NCBI GenBank assembly: GCA_038243605.1
Contig: JBBSQX010000007.1
Coordinates: forward strand, 62,001-126,000
DNA: 64,000 bases
Direction of reading: 5' to 3'
Source of the DNA: Terrimesophilobacter sp038243605
GTDB lineage: Bacteria > Actinomycetota > Actinomycetes > Actinomycetales > Microbacteriaceae
Shown: piece after piece, positions 51,232 through 58,853 of the stretch
How positions within the stretch are numbered: the first letter of the stretch is position 1
Layout of the letters: each line of letters starts with the position of its first letter
The notes under the pieces: model-generated
Seen by the model: the letters and a program-made list of their open reading frames with translations, nothing else
Told to the model about the DNA's origin: nothing
Database searches by the model: none
Made by a program: the position numbers and the translations under genes

Positions 51232-52047
51232 GTGTCGAACGCTACTACGCCGTCTATTCTTCGTCGGCGGCTTCGTGTTCGCGTCACGAAACCGAAGCTC
51301 GAGCGCTCTGAAGCGTATGAGCGGGCTAAACCGAAGTATTTCAAAGTCATCATCTTGATGCTTCCGTTCGCGGTTCTCTTCACCATCTTCGGTATATTTT
51401 TGACTTCGACTCCGGTAGAGCCGTTCTCGCGGTCCTCAATGTTGCTGCTGCTGGCGGGGGTGCTCTGCGGAATTCCCATTGTGCTGAGCCTGTTGTCGGC
51501 CGCCGTGCCCCACAATATTCGCATCGCCGCATCAGCACCGCTGCGGTTCATGCCGACATTTACCGTCTGGATGGTTGGCGCTGTTGCTGCGCTGCTGGTC
51601 ACACTCGCTGGAGCGGTGGGCGTGTGGGCGCAACTCGCACCTGGGGTCGACGCCGTTTCGTTTAGCCGAGTGTGGCAGGTGGGTGTCTGGTTATTGCTGA
51701 CCGGCGGCGCATCGCTCCTCATTTACGTGCTCTCGAGATTCCGCGTTTTGCGTGGGCTAGAACTTGGCCCGAGTGGGCTGCGCTGGTGGAAGGGCACAGA
51801 GGAGGTAGTGCTGCCGTGGAAGCAGGTCTATGTGGTGCAGTTGGCCACCACGGGGAGTAAAGACACGGTGAGAATCGTTGAGATCATTGACAGAGACAGT
51901 CGGAAATACGAACTGAGACCCGAACTGCTTGGTTCCGACCCGCACGTTGTCGCGGAGGTACTCCGCTATTTTGTGAAACACCCCGAGCATCGCGAATCCT
52001 TGAACGACCCTCACGCGGCGCTCGCCTTGATCACCGAGCCCCTCTAG
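51232..52047 (+). CDS. multi-TM protein with C-terminal PH-like domain; possible immunity partner
   Basis: A 271-residue protein with four hydrophobic segments (about residues 37-58, 68-88, 110-132 and 148-172) and a C-terminal soluble domain (about 180-270: LELGPSGLRWWKGTEEVVLPWKQVYVVQL) like the PH-like domain of many bacterial membrane proteins. GTG 51232 has GGAGG 5 nt upstream; ATG 51220 overlapping the previous stop (TGATG) is the alternative. It is last in the cassette, the usual place for an immunity gene, but no family supports that role directly. Confidence 0.65.
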   Translation: MSNATTPSILRRRLRVRVTKPKLERSEAYERAKPKYFKVIILMLPFAVLFTIFGIFLTSTPVEPFSRSSMLLLLAGVLCGIPIVLSLLSAAVPHNIRIAASAPLRFMPTFTVWMVGAVAALLVTLAGAVGVWAQLAPGVDAVSFSRVWQVGVWLLLTGGASLLIYVLSRFRVLRGLELGPSGLRWWKGTEEVVLPWKQVYVVQLATTGSKDTVRIVEIIDRDSRKYELRPELLGSDPHVVAEVLRYFVKHPEHRESLNDPHAALALITEPL

Positions 52048-52079
52048 AAGCGCCCAGCGAAGGACGGCTCCGTGCCACG

Positions 52080-52138
52080 ACTTCTTTTGCGAAGTGAAAC
52101 AGACTTCTTTTGCGAAGAGAAACTGACTTCTCATGCAG
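52080..52138. repeat. 23-bp tandem repeat (2.5 copies)
   Basis: Two nearly identical 23-bp units begin ACTTCTTTTGCGAAG and are followed by GTGAAACAG or AGAAACTG; a partial third copy follows. Each unit contains the small palindrome CTTC-TTTTGC-GAAG. It lies between the cassette end and the anti-sigma-like gene and could be an operator array. Confidence 0.7.
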
Positions 52139-52198
52139 TGGACGAAAGAGCGTGCGCCGGGCATGTAGTTGATGTAGGCATATCGACAGGAGCCACCA

Positions 52199-52879
52199 AT
52201 GACTGATCCACTTGATGACCGACTCGCGGCAGCCGGTCGCGTGTTGAGCGATGACGCTGAGGTGTCGTCGGCGCTGCACGCACTGGGTGTTGCCCGCGCC
52301 GCGGATGCTCACAGTGCGCGCCGGCGTCGCATCCTGCTTCCCGCGATCACGATCGGCACAGTGCTTGCCCTCTGTGGCGCGGGCGCCGTTGTGGCTACTC
52401 AATGGCAACCGTGGGCGATGGAAGAACCCGACCTTGTGGTGGCGCGGGAATGGACCGACGTGGCCGGCACGTATCTGGGGTCTTGTGAGACGCATTTCGC
52501 CGCCAATGCGGTTTCTGCCGATGTTCTTCCTGACGCGCGACAATATTTGGAATCCCTAGATGTTGACAGCATCGCGCCGGATGCCGAGATAGTTGCAAGC
52601 GGGCTGCGCTCAGTTGGGCGACCGGATGATGTTGGTCGACTTATTTCGGGGGCCGTTGCATCGGATTTTGACACTCACCATCAGGGTGAGCTTTTACCTT
52701 CAGATGTGTTTTCTGATGCGCGGATATTGCAGGATGGTTTGACTTGGGTGGTCTTCGAGGGCATGTACAAGAGTTTCGAAGCTAAGGGCTTTGACCCGCA
52801 AACGTATGAAGGTAACGACTCCTCGGTGAGTATGGAAACTCAGTGCACGACGGACCCATCTCGTATGGCAGACGAGTGA
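52199..52879 (+). CDS. putative membrane anti-sigma-like protein
   Basis: A 226-residue single-pass protein: a cytoplasmic N terminus of about 43 residues ending RRRR, one TM helix (about 44-68) and an extracytoplasmic domain with cysteines at positions near 94 and 217. The size and layout resemble anti-sigma factors and its gene overlaps a sigma-like gene (GTGA), but the usual zinc anti-sigma motif HxxxCxxC is absent and the gene comes before, not after, the sigma gene. AGGAG is 6 nt before ATG 52199. Anti-sigma role is inferred from neighbour and topology. Confidence 0.55.
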   Translation: MTDPLDDRLAAAGRVLSDDAEVSSALHALGVARAADAHSARRRRILLPAITIGTVLALCGAGAVVATQWQPWAMEEPDLVVAREWTDVAGTYLGSCETHFAANAVSADVLPDARQYLESLDVDSIAPDAEIVASGLRSVGRPDDVGRLISGAVASDFDTHHQGELLPSDVFSDARILQDGLTWVVFEGMYKSFEAKGFDPQTYEGNDSSVSMETQCTTDPSRMADE

Positions 52880-53364
52880 CGAAAGGCGACCTTGAGCAGG
52901 CGCTAGCTGAGGCGGCGCCCGCCCTCCTCGGCTACTTCCTGCGTCGCGTCAGCATCGCCGAAGACGCCGCCGACCTGGTGAGCGAGACAATGATCGCGGC
53001 GTGGAAGGCATCCCGCCGCCTACCGAAGGACCCAGAGCAGGCGCGCATGTGGCTGTTCGGTGTTGCGCGCAATGTGCTGCGGCATCACGTGCGCAGCAGC
53101 ATCCGGCGAGATGCCCTCGTGGCCCGACTGACGCGGGCCGTCGAGGTTGCGCAACCCGCCACCCGTGATGAAGATCTCGACGTTCGCGAGGCGGTAGCTG
53201 AGCTGCCAGAAAAGCTGGGTGAACTCATCCGACTCGTTCACTGGGATGGCTTCAGCCTCGAGGATGCCGCCGCGCACCTTGGAATCCCCGCTTCGACTGC
53301 CCGGGGTCGCCACGCTAAGGCAAAGCAGCTTCTTCAAATGAGCTTGATCTCGATGAGTCTTTGA
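52876..53364 (+). CDS. ECF-type RNA polymerase sigma factor
   Basis: A 162-residue ECF sigma. Region 2 is YFLRRVSIAEDAADLVSETMIAAWKASRRLP with RMWLFGVARNVLRHHVR (2.4), and region 4 is LRRLVHW-like DGFSLEDAAAHLGIPASTARGRHAKAKQLL. Short for ECF factors. GTG 52876 overlaps the preceding stop. It would direct a small regulon, possibly including its own operon and the 23-bp repeat array upstream. Confidence 0.85.
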   Translation: MTKGDLEQALAEAAPALLGYFLRRVSIAEDAADLVSETMIAAWKASRRLPKDPEQARMWLFGVARNVLRHHVRSSIRRDALVARLTRAVEVAQPATRDEDLDVREAVAELPEKLGELIRLVHWDGFSLEDAAAHLGIPASTARGRHAKAKQLLQMSLISMSL

Positions 53365-53418
53365 GGGGCGCCAGGAAACCTCTACCCGCCACCAAAGTTT
53401 CAGTGATATGACTGGGGC

Positions 53419-54222
53419 ATGACCGCCAATACTGAGTTTCTTGACCTTGCGACCGTGATCGGCCGGCAGGCTGGCGAGCTTGCTCGTCACCGCCGCTCAG
53501 AAGGCGTGACAGTGGCGGCGTCGAAGTCGTCGATGGAAGACGTTGTAACTCTGGCGGATCGCGAAACTGAAGATCTCATCCGGGCGCTGCTCGCCGACGC
53601 GAGACCCGATGACGGTATCCTCGGCGAGGAGCGAAACTCGGTTTCGGGCACGAGCGGTCTCCCCTGGGTGGTAGACCCCATCGATGGCACCGTCAACTAT
53701 TTGTATGGCATCCCGCAGTATGCGGTGAGTATTGCGGTGGTGGAGGGGGAACCTGAACCCACGACGTGGTCGGCGCTCGCCGGCGTGGTCTTCAACCCCG
53801 CGACGGATGAGCTGTTCCGCGCTCAGTCTGGCGGCGGGGCAACACTAAATGGCACCGCAGTGAAGGTGGCCCCGCAGGTCGAGTTGTCGCAAGCGCTCAT
53901 CGGTACCGGGTTCGGATACCGGGCTGAGCGGCGCGTAGAGCAGGCGAAGGTGCTTGTGGGGTTGTTGGCTCGCATCCGCGACATCCGACGCCAAGGTTCT
54001 GCGGCCCTAGACCTGTGCGATGTCGCCTCTGGCAGGCTCAACGGAGTCTTCGAGCGCGGTCTCGCCCCGTGGGATCACGCTGCTGGTGCGCTGATCGCCG
54101 CAGAGGCGGGAGCTCACGTGGGCGGACTGCGGGGCGCGCGAGCATCGGATGATCTCGTTTTGGCGGCAGAGCCTAGCCTGGCGGCGCTTCTTGAGCAGGC
54201 GTTGATCGAGTGTGGTGTATGA
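53419..54222 (+). CDS. hisN: inositol monophosphatase family, probable histidinol-phosphatase
   Basis: A 267-residue Mg-dependent phosphatase of the IMPase fold. Metal motifs are GEERN, WVVDPIDGTVNY and GLAPWDHAAGALIAAEAG. In actinomycetes this subfamily includes HisN, which dephosphorylates histidinol phosphate; inositol-phosphate activity is the other option. No his genes are adjacent. The -10-like TATGAC lies 6 nt before ATG 53419. Confidence 0.82.
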   Translation: MTANTEFLDLATVIGRQAGELARHRRSEGVTVAASKSSMEDVVTLADRETEDLIRALLADARPDDGILGEERNSVSGTSGLPWVVDPIDGTVNYLYGIPQYAVSIAVVEGEPEPTTWSALAGVVFNPATDELFRAQSGGGATLNGTAVKVAPQVELSQALIGTGFGYRAERRVEQAKVLVGLLARIRDIRRQGSAALDLCDVASGRLNGVFERGLAPWDHAAGALIAAEAGAHVGGLRGARASDDLVLAAEPSLAALLEQALIECGV

Positions 54223-54335
54223 GATCTAGGGGTGGTGTTTTCCCAGCCAAACCCGGTATCCTTTATAAGTTCGTTATCAACCAACCCGACGTTGCGACGA
54301 TTCCGCATAGCCAGACCTTTGTTTCCCCAACGAAG
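54223..54335. other. upstream region of the M23 endopeptidase gene
   Basis: This 113-bp stretch holds a likely promoter (TATCCT at 54258-54263). I looked for a ydaO-type c-di-AMP riboswitch, which often precedes wall hydrolases in actinomycetes, and did not see its conserved blocks. Confidence 0.4.
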
Positions 54336-54368
54336 ATGGCTGATTTTGAGGAGCACTACGAGAAATGA
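54336..54368 (+). CDS. 10-residue leader ORF (MADFEEHYEK)
   Basis: Starts 73 nt after the promoter-like TATCCT. Its TGA overlaps the ATG of a second mini-ORF (ATGA, 54365-54368). Charged composition like the leader peptide at 49478. Coding status unproven. Confidence 0.3.
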   Translation: MADFEEHYEK

Positions 54369-54439
54369 TGTCGTTGACTAGCGTCGCGCACGCCCTCGTG
54401 CTCCCTGCCTTCTCGGGGAATGCGACCCGCATCTCGTGA
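54365..54439 (+). CDS. 24-residue leader ORF coupled to the M23 gene
   Basis: The ORF begins with two Met codons and encodes a mostly apolar peptide (core SVAHALVLPAF). Its TGA overlaps the GTG start of the M23 gene (GTGA, 54436-54439). With the 10-residue ORF before it, this forms a chain of three overlapping frames. It may control ribosome access to the M23 gene; unproven. Confidence 0.35.
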   Translation: MMSLTSVAHALVLPAFSGNATRIS

Positions 54440-55626
54440 GCGAATCGTTGTCGATGCCCGAGCAAGATGACTCTACGAACGATCAGTCTTTCGAAACCCG
54501 GGATGCCAGCGTTCCTTTAACCCGTCGCGAGATGCGTGCGCGTGAAAAAGCTGCCCTCCCGTTGACGGAGACCCCGAATCTGATGTCGCAACAGGCGCCA
54601 GCGCCTGTTGCCGCGCCTGCGCCAGAAGCGTTATTGCCTGCAGCTGCTGCCCCAGCGGTCCCACCGACTATTGCTGCGCCAGCCGTTGCCGCGCCAGCTG
54701 TTGTGGTGCCGCAGCCGACGATCGCGTCGACCTCAGCGTCTGCTGCAGAGTCTTCGCACGCTGATGTCACCTCATCTACTGATGACGTGGTGGCGGGTGG
54801 GCGTGGTCCGAGAAAGCCCTCCATTCTGCGCCCGGTAAAGCCTCCGCGTGGAATTTCTCGTCCGCAGCGATCGGCGCCTGCGTCTCGGCGCCCTCCGGTT
54901 GCTGCGCATAAGCGCAAACCGTTCAAACGCCGGCTTCTTTCAAAACTGATGACGTTTGGTGCCATGATCGGCGCCGGACTGATGATGGTGGCCACATCGA
55001 TTCCCGCGAACGCGTTCTATTCCGCTGACGAACAGACTGGGGCCGTTGCCGCGCCAGCAGAGGCAGAGATTCAGTCGATCAGCGTTGAGCCGGCCGCAGA
55101 TCTCACGCTCACACGTGATGGCTACACGGCCACATCGTTTAGGGAACAGATTTTTCTCCGCTACGGCAACCGCAGCTTCCTTTACCAAAATAACCCGGTC
55201 GGCGCCATCCAGTGGCCGTTCCCCATTGCGGTTCCAATTTCTGATGCATTCGGTTACCGTCTTGACAACTGTGGCGGTTACTGTTCTGACTGGCACAAGG
55301 GAGTTGACTTTCTGGGCGGTGAAGGAAACACCATCCAGGCGATCGCTGATGGTGTTGTTTCGCTCGTTGAACCCTCGCATGCGGGCCTCGGCAACCATGT
55401 GATTATCGACCATCAGGTCAATGGCAAACTCGTGCAGAGTGTTTACGCTCACATGCAAGACAATTCGATGAAAGTCGTGGTTGGCCAGGTTGTGAAAGTG
55501 GGATCGCCTGTCGGTCTCGTAGGAACCACCGGTGAGTCGACTGGGCCGCACCTTCACTTCGAGATCCATATTGGCGGGGAGCCCGTCGACCCGTTTGAAT
55601 GGCTGAAGGCGAATGCTACGCCGTAG
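54436..55626 (+). CDS. M23 family zinc endopeptidase
   Basis: A 396-residue exported wall hydrolase. The N-terminal 150 residues are cytoplasmic, disordered and Ala/Pro-rich, followed by a basic segment (KRKPFKRRLLSK) and a TM/signal helix (about 172-195, ending ANAFY). The C-terminal peptidase (about 265-390) shows HKGVDFLG (zinc His and Asp), YAHM and HLHFEIHIGG (catalytic/zinc histidines). GTG 54436 is used because the upstream mini-ORF ends there. It acts on peptidoglycan cross-bridges. Confidence 0.85.
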   Translation: MSESLSMPEQDDSTNDQSFETRDASVPLTRREMRAREKAALPLTETPNLMSQQAPAPVAAPAPEALLPAAAAPAVPPTIAAPAVAAPAVVVPQPTIASTSASAAESSHADVTSSTDDVVAGGRGPRKPSILRPVKPPRGISRPQRSAPASRRPPVAAHKRKPFKRRLLSKLMTFGAMIGAGLMMVATSIPANAFYSADEQTGAVAAPAEAEIQSISVEPAADLTLTRDGYTATSFREQIFLRYGNRSFLYQNNPVGAIQWPFPIAVPISDAFGYRLDNCGGYCSDWHKGVDFLGGEGNTIQAIADGVVSLVEPSHAGLGNHVIIDHQVNGKLVQSVYAHMQDNSMKVVVGQVVKVGSPVGLVGTTGESTGPHLHFEIHIGGEPVDPFEWLKANATP

Positions 55627-55670
55627 AGTCGCGTCGTCTCGCTGATTCTGGCTACTTGATTCGTCACGAG

Positions 55671-55700
55671 TTCAACGCGGTGCCCCGCGGATGCTAGTCT
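55671..55700 (+). promoter_or_regulatory. promoter for tRNA-Thr/tRNA-Met
   Basis: TTCAAC (55671-55676) and TAGTCT (55695-55700) with an 18-bp spacer precede the tRNA pair. Confidence 0.5.
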
Positions 55701-55715
55701 CTTACGGTGCCAATG

Positions 55716-55735
55716 CTCTCTGGTCGAGAGTTTTT
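55716..55735 (+). terminator. small hairpin with T-run just before tRNA-Thr
   Basis: CTCTC-TGGTC-GAGAG followed by TTTTT, ending 4 nt before tRNA-Thr. It could terminate the M23 transcript, or be a leader structure trimmed from the tRNA transcript, because the tRNA promoter lies upstream of it. Confidence 0.5.
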
Positions 55736-55739
55736 GTGC

Positions 55740-55811
55740 GCCCCCTTAGCTCATCGGTAGAGCACTTCCTTGGTAAGGAAGAGGTAGTGGGTTCGATTCC
55801 CACAGGGGGCT
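55740..55811 (+). tRNA. tRNA-Thr (GGT)
   Basis: 72 nt; acceptor GCCCCCT/AGGGGGC, D loop CATCGGTAG, anticodon loop TTGGTAA in a CTTCC/GGAAG stem giving GGT, T loop GTTCGATTCC. No encoded CCA. Confidence 0.93.
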
Positions 55812-55837
55812 CGGTCATCCAATAAAATGGATGCCAT

Positions 55838-55911
55838 GGCTGGGTAGCTCAGTTGGCGAGAGCGCACGACTCATAATCGTGAGGTCGCGGGTTCGAATCC
55901 CGCCCCAGCTA
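55838..55911 (+). tRNA. tRNA-Met (CAT), elongator
   Basis: 74 nt; acceptor GGCTGGG/CCCAGCT (last pair G-T), anticodon stem ACGAC/ATCGT with loop CAT, T loop GTTCGAATCC. The paired first acceptor base indicates elongator rather than initiator tRNA. It lies 26 bp after tRNA-Thr, the usual actinobacterial pair. Confidence 0.9.
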
Positions 55912-56111
55912 CAGATCAGAAAGCCCGAAGTCAGGGCAGAGGAGTTGCGATCGCATCCTTCGAGGAGACCAGGCGTGGTAGCGGTTTGTGAGTAAAGCCT
56001 CGTGCTTCAGCCAACGTGATGGTTATGTTTTTCGCGGCGGGTGATCGGAGAAGCTGCTTGTCAAATATTTCCTTTATACTGTTCGTCCTCCGTTTCGCAA
56101 AGGGAACGTAA
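55912..56111. promoter_or_regulatory. spacer with promoter for the metallo-beta-lactamase-fold gene
   Basis: Contains a -10-like TATACT (56075-56080) and a ribosome site AAGGGAA (56099-56105) before ATG 56112. Nothing else recognisable; no CDS. Confidence 0.4.
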
Positions 56112-56960
56112 ATGAGCGTTCAGCAGCCTCCACCCAACCAGCTCGAAGGTTTGGTTCCGCAGGTAGATCCGCTGATCACACGAGTGTCGAGCATTCTGGA
56201 TCCCCGAATTGACTGGTTTCGGGCCGGTGACGAAGTTGACACTTTCATCATCCGAACAGAGCGGTTCGACTTCGTGATCGACACCATGTGCAGCCCGGTC
56301 ATGTTTGAGAAGGTGATGGCGCTTGCCCCGCTGCGAGAAGATGTTCCCACCCTCGTCGTGATGACCCACGCCGACTACGACCACCACTGGGGCAACTCCT
56401 ACTTTGAGGGCCGCAATCACCTGCTGATTGCCTCGGAAGCCTCGCGCGAGCGCGTGCTCACTCAGCAAGCGGAACTTGACGAGATGAATGCCGCCACCGA
56501 GGGGCGGTTCGCGAGTGTGCGCTTGGTCACGCCGCATGTGGGCATCTCTGCACCGGCAACGCTCGACGGTGGTGATCTCACTATCCGCCTGGTGCCAACG
56601 CCGGGGCACACGCCCGACCATTTGGCTCTCTACATTCCCGAACTTGGGATCGTGTTCGCGGGGGACACCGCCGAGCGTCCTCTGCCCGAAATTTGGGAAT
56701 CCGCCAGCTTGCCGCTTCTGCGTGCCAGCCTTCAGACGCTTGTGGATCTGAACCCCACGATGGTCGTGCCATCCCATGGTGGCACCACGGATGTTGCGAT
56801 CCTCGCCGACAACCTGCGCATGCTCGAGGAGATTGAGCGGCGCGTTTCGAGGGGCGAAACCACCGACGACCTAATAGACACCGCCGCGCCCGACAAGCGA
56901 CCGTTCGCCCTACACTGCCTCCGCCGCGTCGAAGAAGCGGTGAAAGTGAGCAACTCATGA
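56112..56960 (+). CDS. metallo-beta-lactamase fold hydrolase
   Basis: A 282-residue MBL-fold enzyme. The metal motif reads THADYDHHWGN, that is HxDxDH in place of HxHxDH, so one metal ligand is altered. Further ligands: PTPGHTPDHL, VFAGDTAE and VPSHGGTT. Substrate unknown; stand-alone members are often thioesterases or lactonases. Its TGA stop abuts the convergent PGPGW gene with no gap. Confidence 0.82.
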   Translation: MSVQQPPPNQLEGLVPQVDPLITRVSSILDPRIDWFRAGDEVDTFIIRTERFDFVIDTMCSPVMFEKVMALAPLREDVPTLVVMTHADYDHHWGNSYFEGRNHLLIASEASRERVLTQQAELDEMNAATEGRFASVRLVTPHVGISAPATLDGGDLTIRLVPTPGHTPDHLALYIPELGIVFAGDTAERPLPEIWESASLPLLRASLQTLVDLNPTMVVPSHGGTTDVAILADNLRMLEEIERRVSRGETTDDLIDTAAPDKRPFALHCLRRVEEAVKVSNS

Positions 56961-57395
56961 TCAGGAGAGGTCAGAAGCTCCTGTGGCATTGTGATCGTTG
57001 ATTGGATTGTTTGCGGCGACAACTGTTGAGGCCGCGTCAGAGGAAGAGGCCGCGTCATTGCGTCGGGCAGCCCGGCGTTTGCGCGACTCGTTTGCCGCCG
57101 CAACGGCCTTTCGCGCGAGAGCGTTTGCTTTGCCACTCGCTTTCTTCGCTGCCGGGAACTCGGTGCCGAGAAGTGCGAGACCGCCGATCGCGATGAGTGA
57201 ACCAGGACCAGGAAGTGGGATCAGCGCCACACCCAACACGACGGTCGTGCCGCCGATCACACCAACAGTCGTGCGGTAGACGCGATTCACCGTCGGCCTG
57301 CTGCGGATCGCCGCGCGCGTTCCGCGGGCAGCCGAGCTTGTCGCGCGCCCAACGACGGAACCGGCACGCGCCGCGACTGATGGTGTGTCATTCAT
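56961..57395 (-). CDS. PGPGW-type (TIGR02611-like) membrane protein
   Basis: A 144-residue protein with two adjacent hydrophobic helices around residues 45-85 containing the family loop LIPLPGPGSLIAIGG, a basic linker and an Ala/Asn/Ser-rich tail. Function unknown. ATG 57395 has TACAAT exactly 6 nt upstream, pointing to leaderless expression; the frame opens a little earlier. Confidence 0.78.
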   Translation of the reverse strand: MNDTPSVAARAGSVVGRATSSAARGTRAAIRSRPTVNRVYRTTVGVIGGTTVVLGVALIPLPGPGSLIAIGGLALLGTEFPAAKKASGKANALARKAVAAANESRKRRAARRNDAASSSDAASTVVAANNPINDHNATGASDLS

Positions 57396-57550
57396 GATGC
57401 GATTGTACGAGGCGGCGCTGAGCATCCGCGGAACGCTGTCAGTGTGGTTGATCCAGACGTCGAGGAGGGCGCCATCGCCTCCGGGTGGGCCCGGCTTGCG
57501 CGCTGACAGGGACCAGTCTGGGCGTGGAGCCCAATCGATACCATGGGGGC

Positions 57551-57904
57551 ATGGATGCCACGCAAACAGTGCCCGCGCTCATCTGGATTGCACTGGCGGT
57601 CGCCGCAGTTGTTCTCATCGCAGCTCTGTTCAGGATGATCAGGCGCAACCAGCAGGTCACCTCCAACGATGATGCCGACCGACTACACAGTGACTTCGGA
57701 CAACGCGAGCGCGAAGTGGCTACCGATCGCACAACGTCACGCAGAGTGCCAGATCCGGCCACAGAGCTAGAGCGCACCATGCTGATGGACGCCATCGAAC
57801 GCAAGTTCGTGCAGACAGGCAGCCACATGCCCGACAGCATCCGCACCATGTTGAACACAATGACGGTTGATGAGATCAAAGAGTCAATAGGCAACATGCT
57901 CTAA
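57551..57904 (+). CDS. small single-pass membrane protein, unknown function
   Basis: A 117-residue protein: one TM helix (about residues 7-27), a charged middle region and a C-terminal helix (LMDAIERKFVQTGSHMPDSI). No family recognised. ATG 57551 follows TACCAT by 6 nt; the frame opens upstream at 57485. Divergent from the PGPGW gene. Confidence 0.65.
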   Translation: MDATQTVPALIWIALAVAAVVLIAALFRMIRRNQQVTSNDDADRLHSDFGQREREVATDRTTSRRVPDPATELERTMLMDAIERKFVQTGSHMPDSIRTMLNTMTVDEIKESIGNML

Positions 57905-58098
57905 CGCGTTTCGGCGATGGGAACCCGTGCGCAATGAGCACGGGGATGACGATGGCGACAACCCGTGTGCGGGCTGTGGATGCGTTCCGATTCTCGATCT
58001 GCGAAGAGGCAGCGACACAAACGACATCACCGGCTTTACCAAAAACGAAGTGCATAGTGATCACACGGGCAAGAAGGTTGCCGATGCGGCGAACGAAA
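57905..58098. other. 194-bp convergent spacer without a supported gene
   Basis: Short frames exist on both strands, one on plus at 57927 with CAGCGC-type cysteines, but none has start or promoter signals, so I call none. Confidence 0.5.
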
Positions 58099-58683
58099 CT
58101 AGAGTCTTAGAAGGTTCTTGGCGAGGGCGATTGAAGCGGCCGCATCCAATGACGGGTAGCCTTCCCACTGCCCGCCAGCGATGTCAATATCGAGACCGGG
58201 CACGCGCACCAGGGTGACGTTCACGGCCGCGACGGAGGTCTCTTGCTCCATCGAATAGGCGATGCCCCCAATTCGATCGATGGCAGGATCCGGATGAATC
58301 GTCAGTCCGGCCTTCTGGAGGTCGGACGCTGCTGGTACAACGTTGTCGCCGGTCGGTTCGATGGAAACCCCTACCGCACGAATCATGGAAAAATCGGTGT
58401 TGCCTTCTGGCGGACCCCAGTCGCAAAAGACACCGTCCTCATCAACGCTGCTCTCCGGATCCAAAACGAGTCCGTCGATGTGAGGTTCCACGAGTGTGGC
58501 GACATCGTCGCAGCTGGTGATGTGATCAATGGCAGCGACGGCATCAAACATGTTTGAGCTCGTTTCGGGCGCATTCTGTTGGTTCGTTTCTCTGCTGGAA
58601 TTGTTGGTGTCAACTGCAGAGCATCCGGAAATAGTAAGGACCGCGACGAGGGCGGCGGGAACGAGTGTTCGGAGAGTGGGCAC
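58099..58683 (-). CDS. putative lipoprotein
   Basis: A 194-residue exported lipoprotein: signal VAVLTISGCSAVD with the lipobox cysteine near residue 20, a Ser/Asn-rich linker and a domain with TSCDDVATLVEP and FCDWGPPEG (two cysteines). No family recognised, although it resembles small Micrococcales lipoproteins of DUF3558-like shape. GTG 58683 is chosen because TACAGT lies exactly 6 nt upstream; ATG 58737 with GGAGG 7 nt upstream is an equally good start for a longer form, so two starts may be used. Confidence 0.68.
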   Translation of the reverse strand: MPTLRTLVPAALVAVLTISGCSAVDTNNSSRETNQQNAPETSSNMFDAVAAIDHITSCDDVATLVEPHIDGLVLDPESSVDEDGVFCDWGPPEGNTDFSMIRAVGVSIEPTGDNVVPAASDLQKAGLTIHPDPAIDRIGGIAYSMEQETSVAAVNVTLVRVPGLDIDIAGGQWEGYPSLDAAASIALAKNLLRL

Positions 58684-58853
58684 CCCAACACTGTAGGGGG
58701 AACCATCGCCCAAGGTTGACGGGGTGAGCCGATTCATTGGAGACCTCCAGTTCTCCTCGGCAAGAACGCTGAGGCTGGCACGCGCGGACTCGATTTCAGA
58801 GCGGCGCTTCTGTCGTGATGCAGAAACCGCGATTCGGATGCTGAGTGTGGTGC

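Noticed and set aside
49324..52140. Genomic island integrated at tRNA-Tyr
   Set aside because: Placement suggests it, but I found no second copy of the tRNA 3' end, no integrase and no composition break. A search for a direct repeat of the last 20-40 bases of the tRNA downstream would test it.
54223..54435. Possible ydaO-type c-di-AMP riboswitch before the M23 gene
   Set aside because: Conserved blocks of the ydaO motif could not be recognised by eye. A covariance-model search would decide; a clear hit would reverse this.
57876..58217. Small frames on both strands in the spacer after 57904
   Set aside because: No start or promoter signals and no recognised domain; the apparent cysteine pattern alone is not enough.
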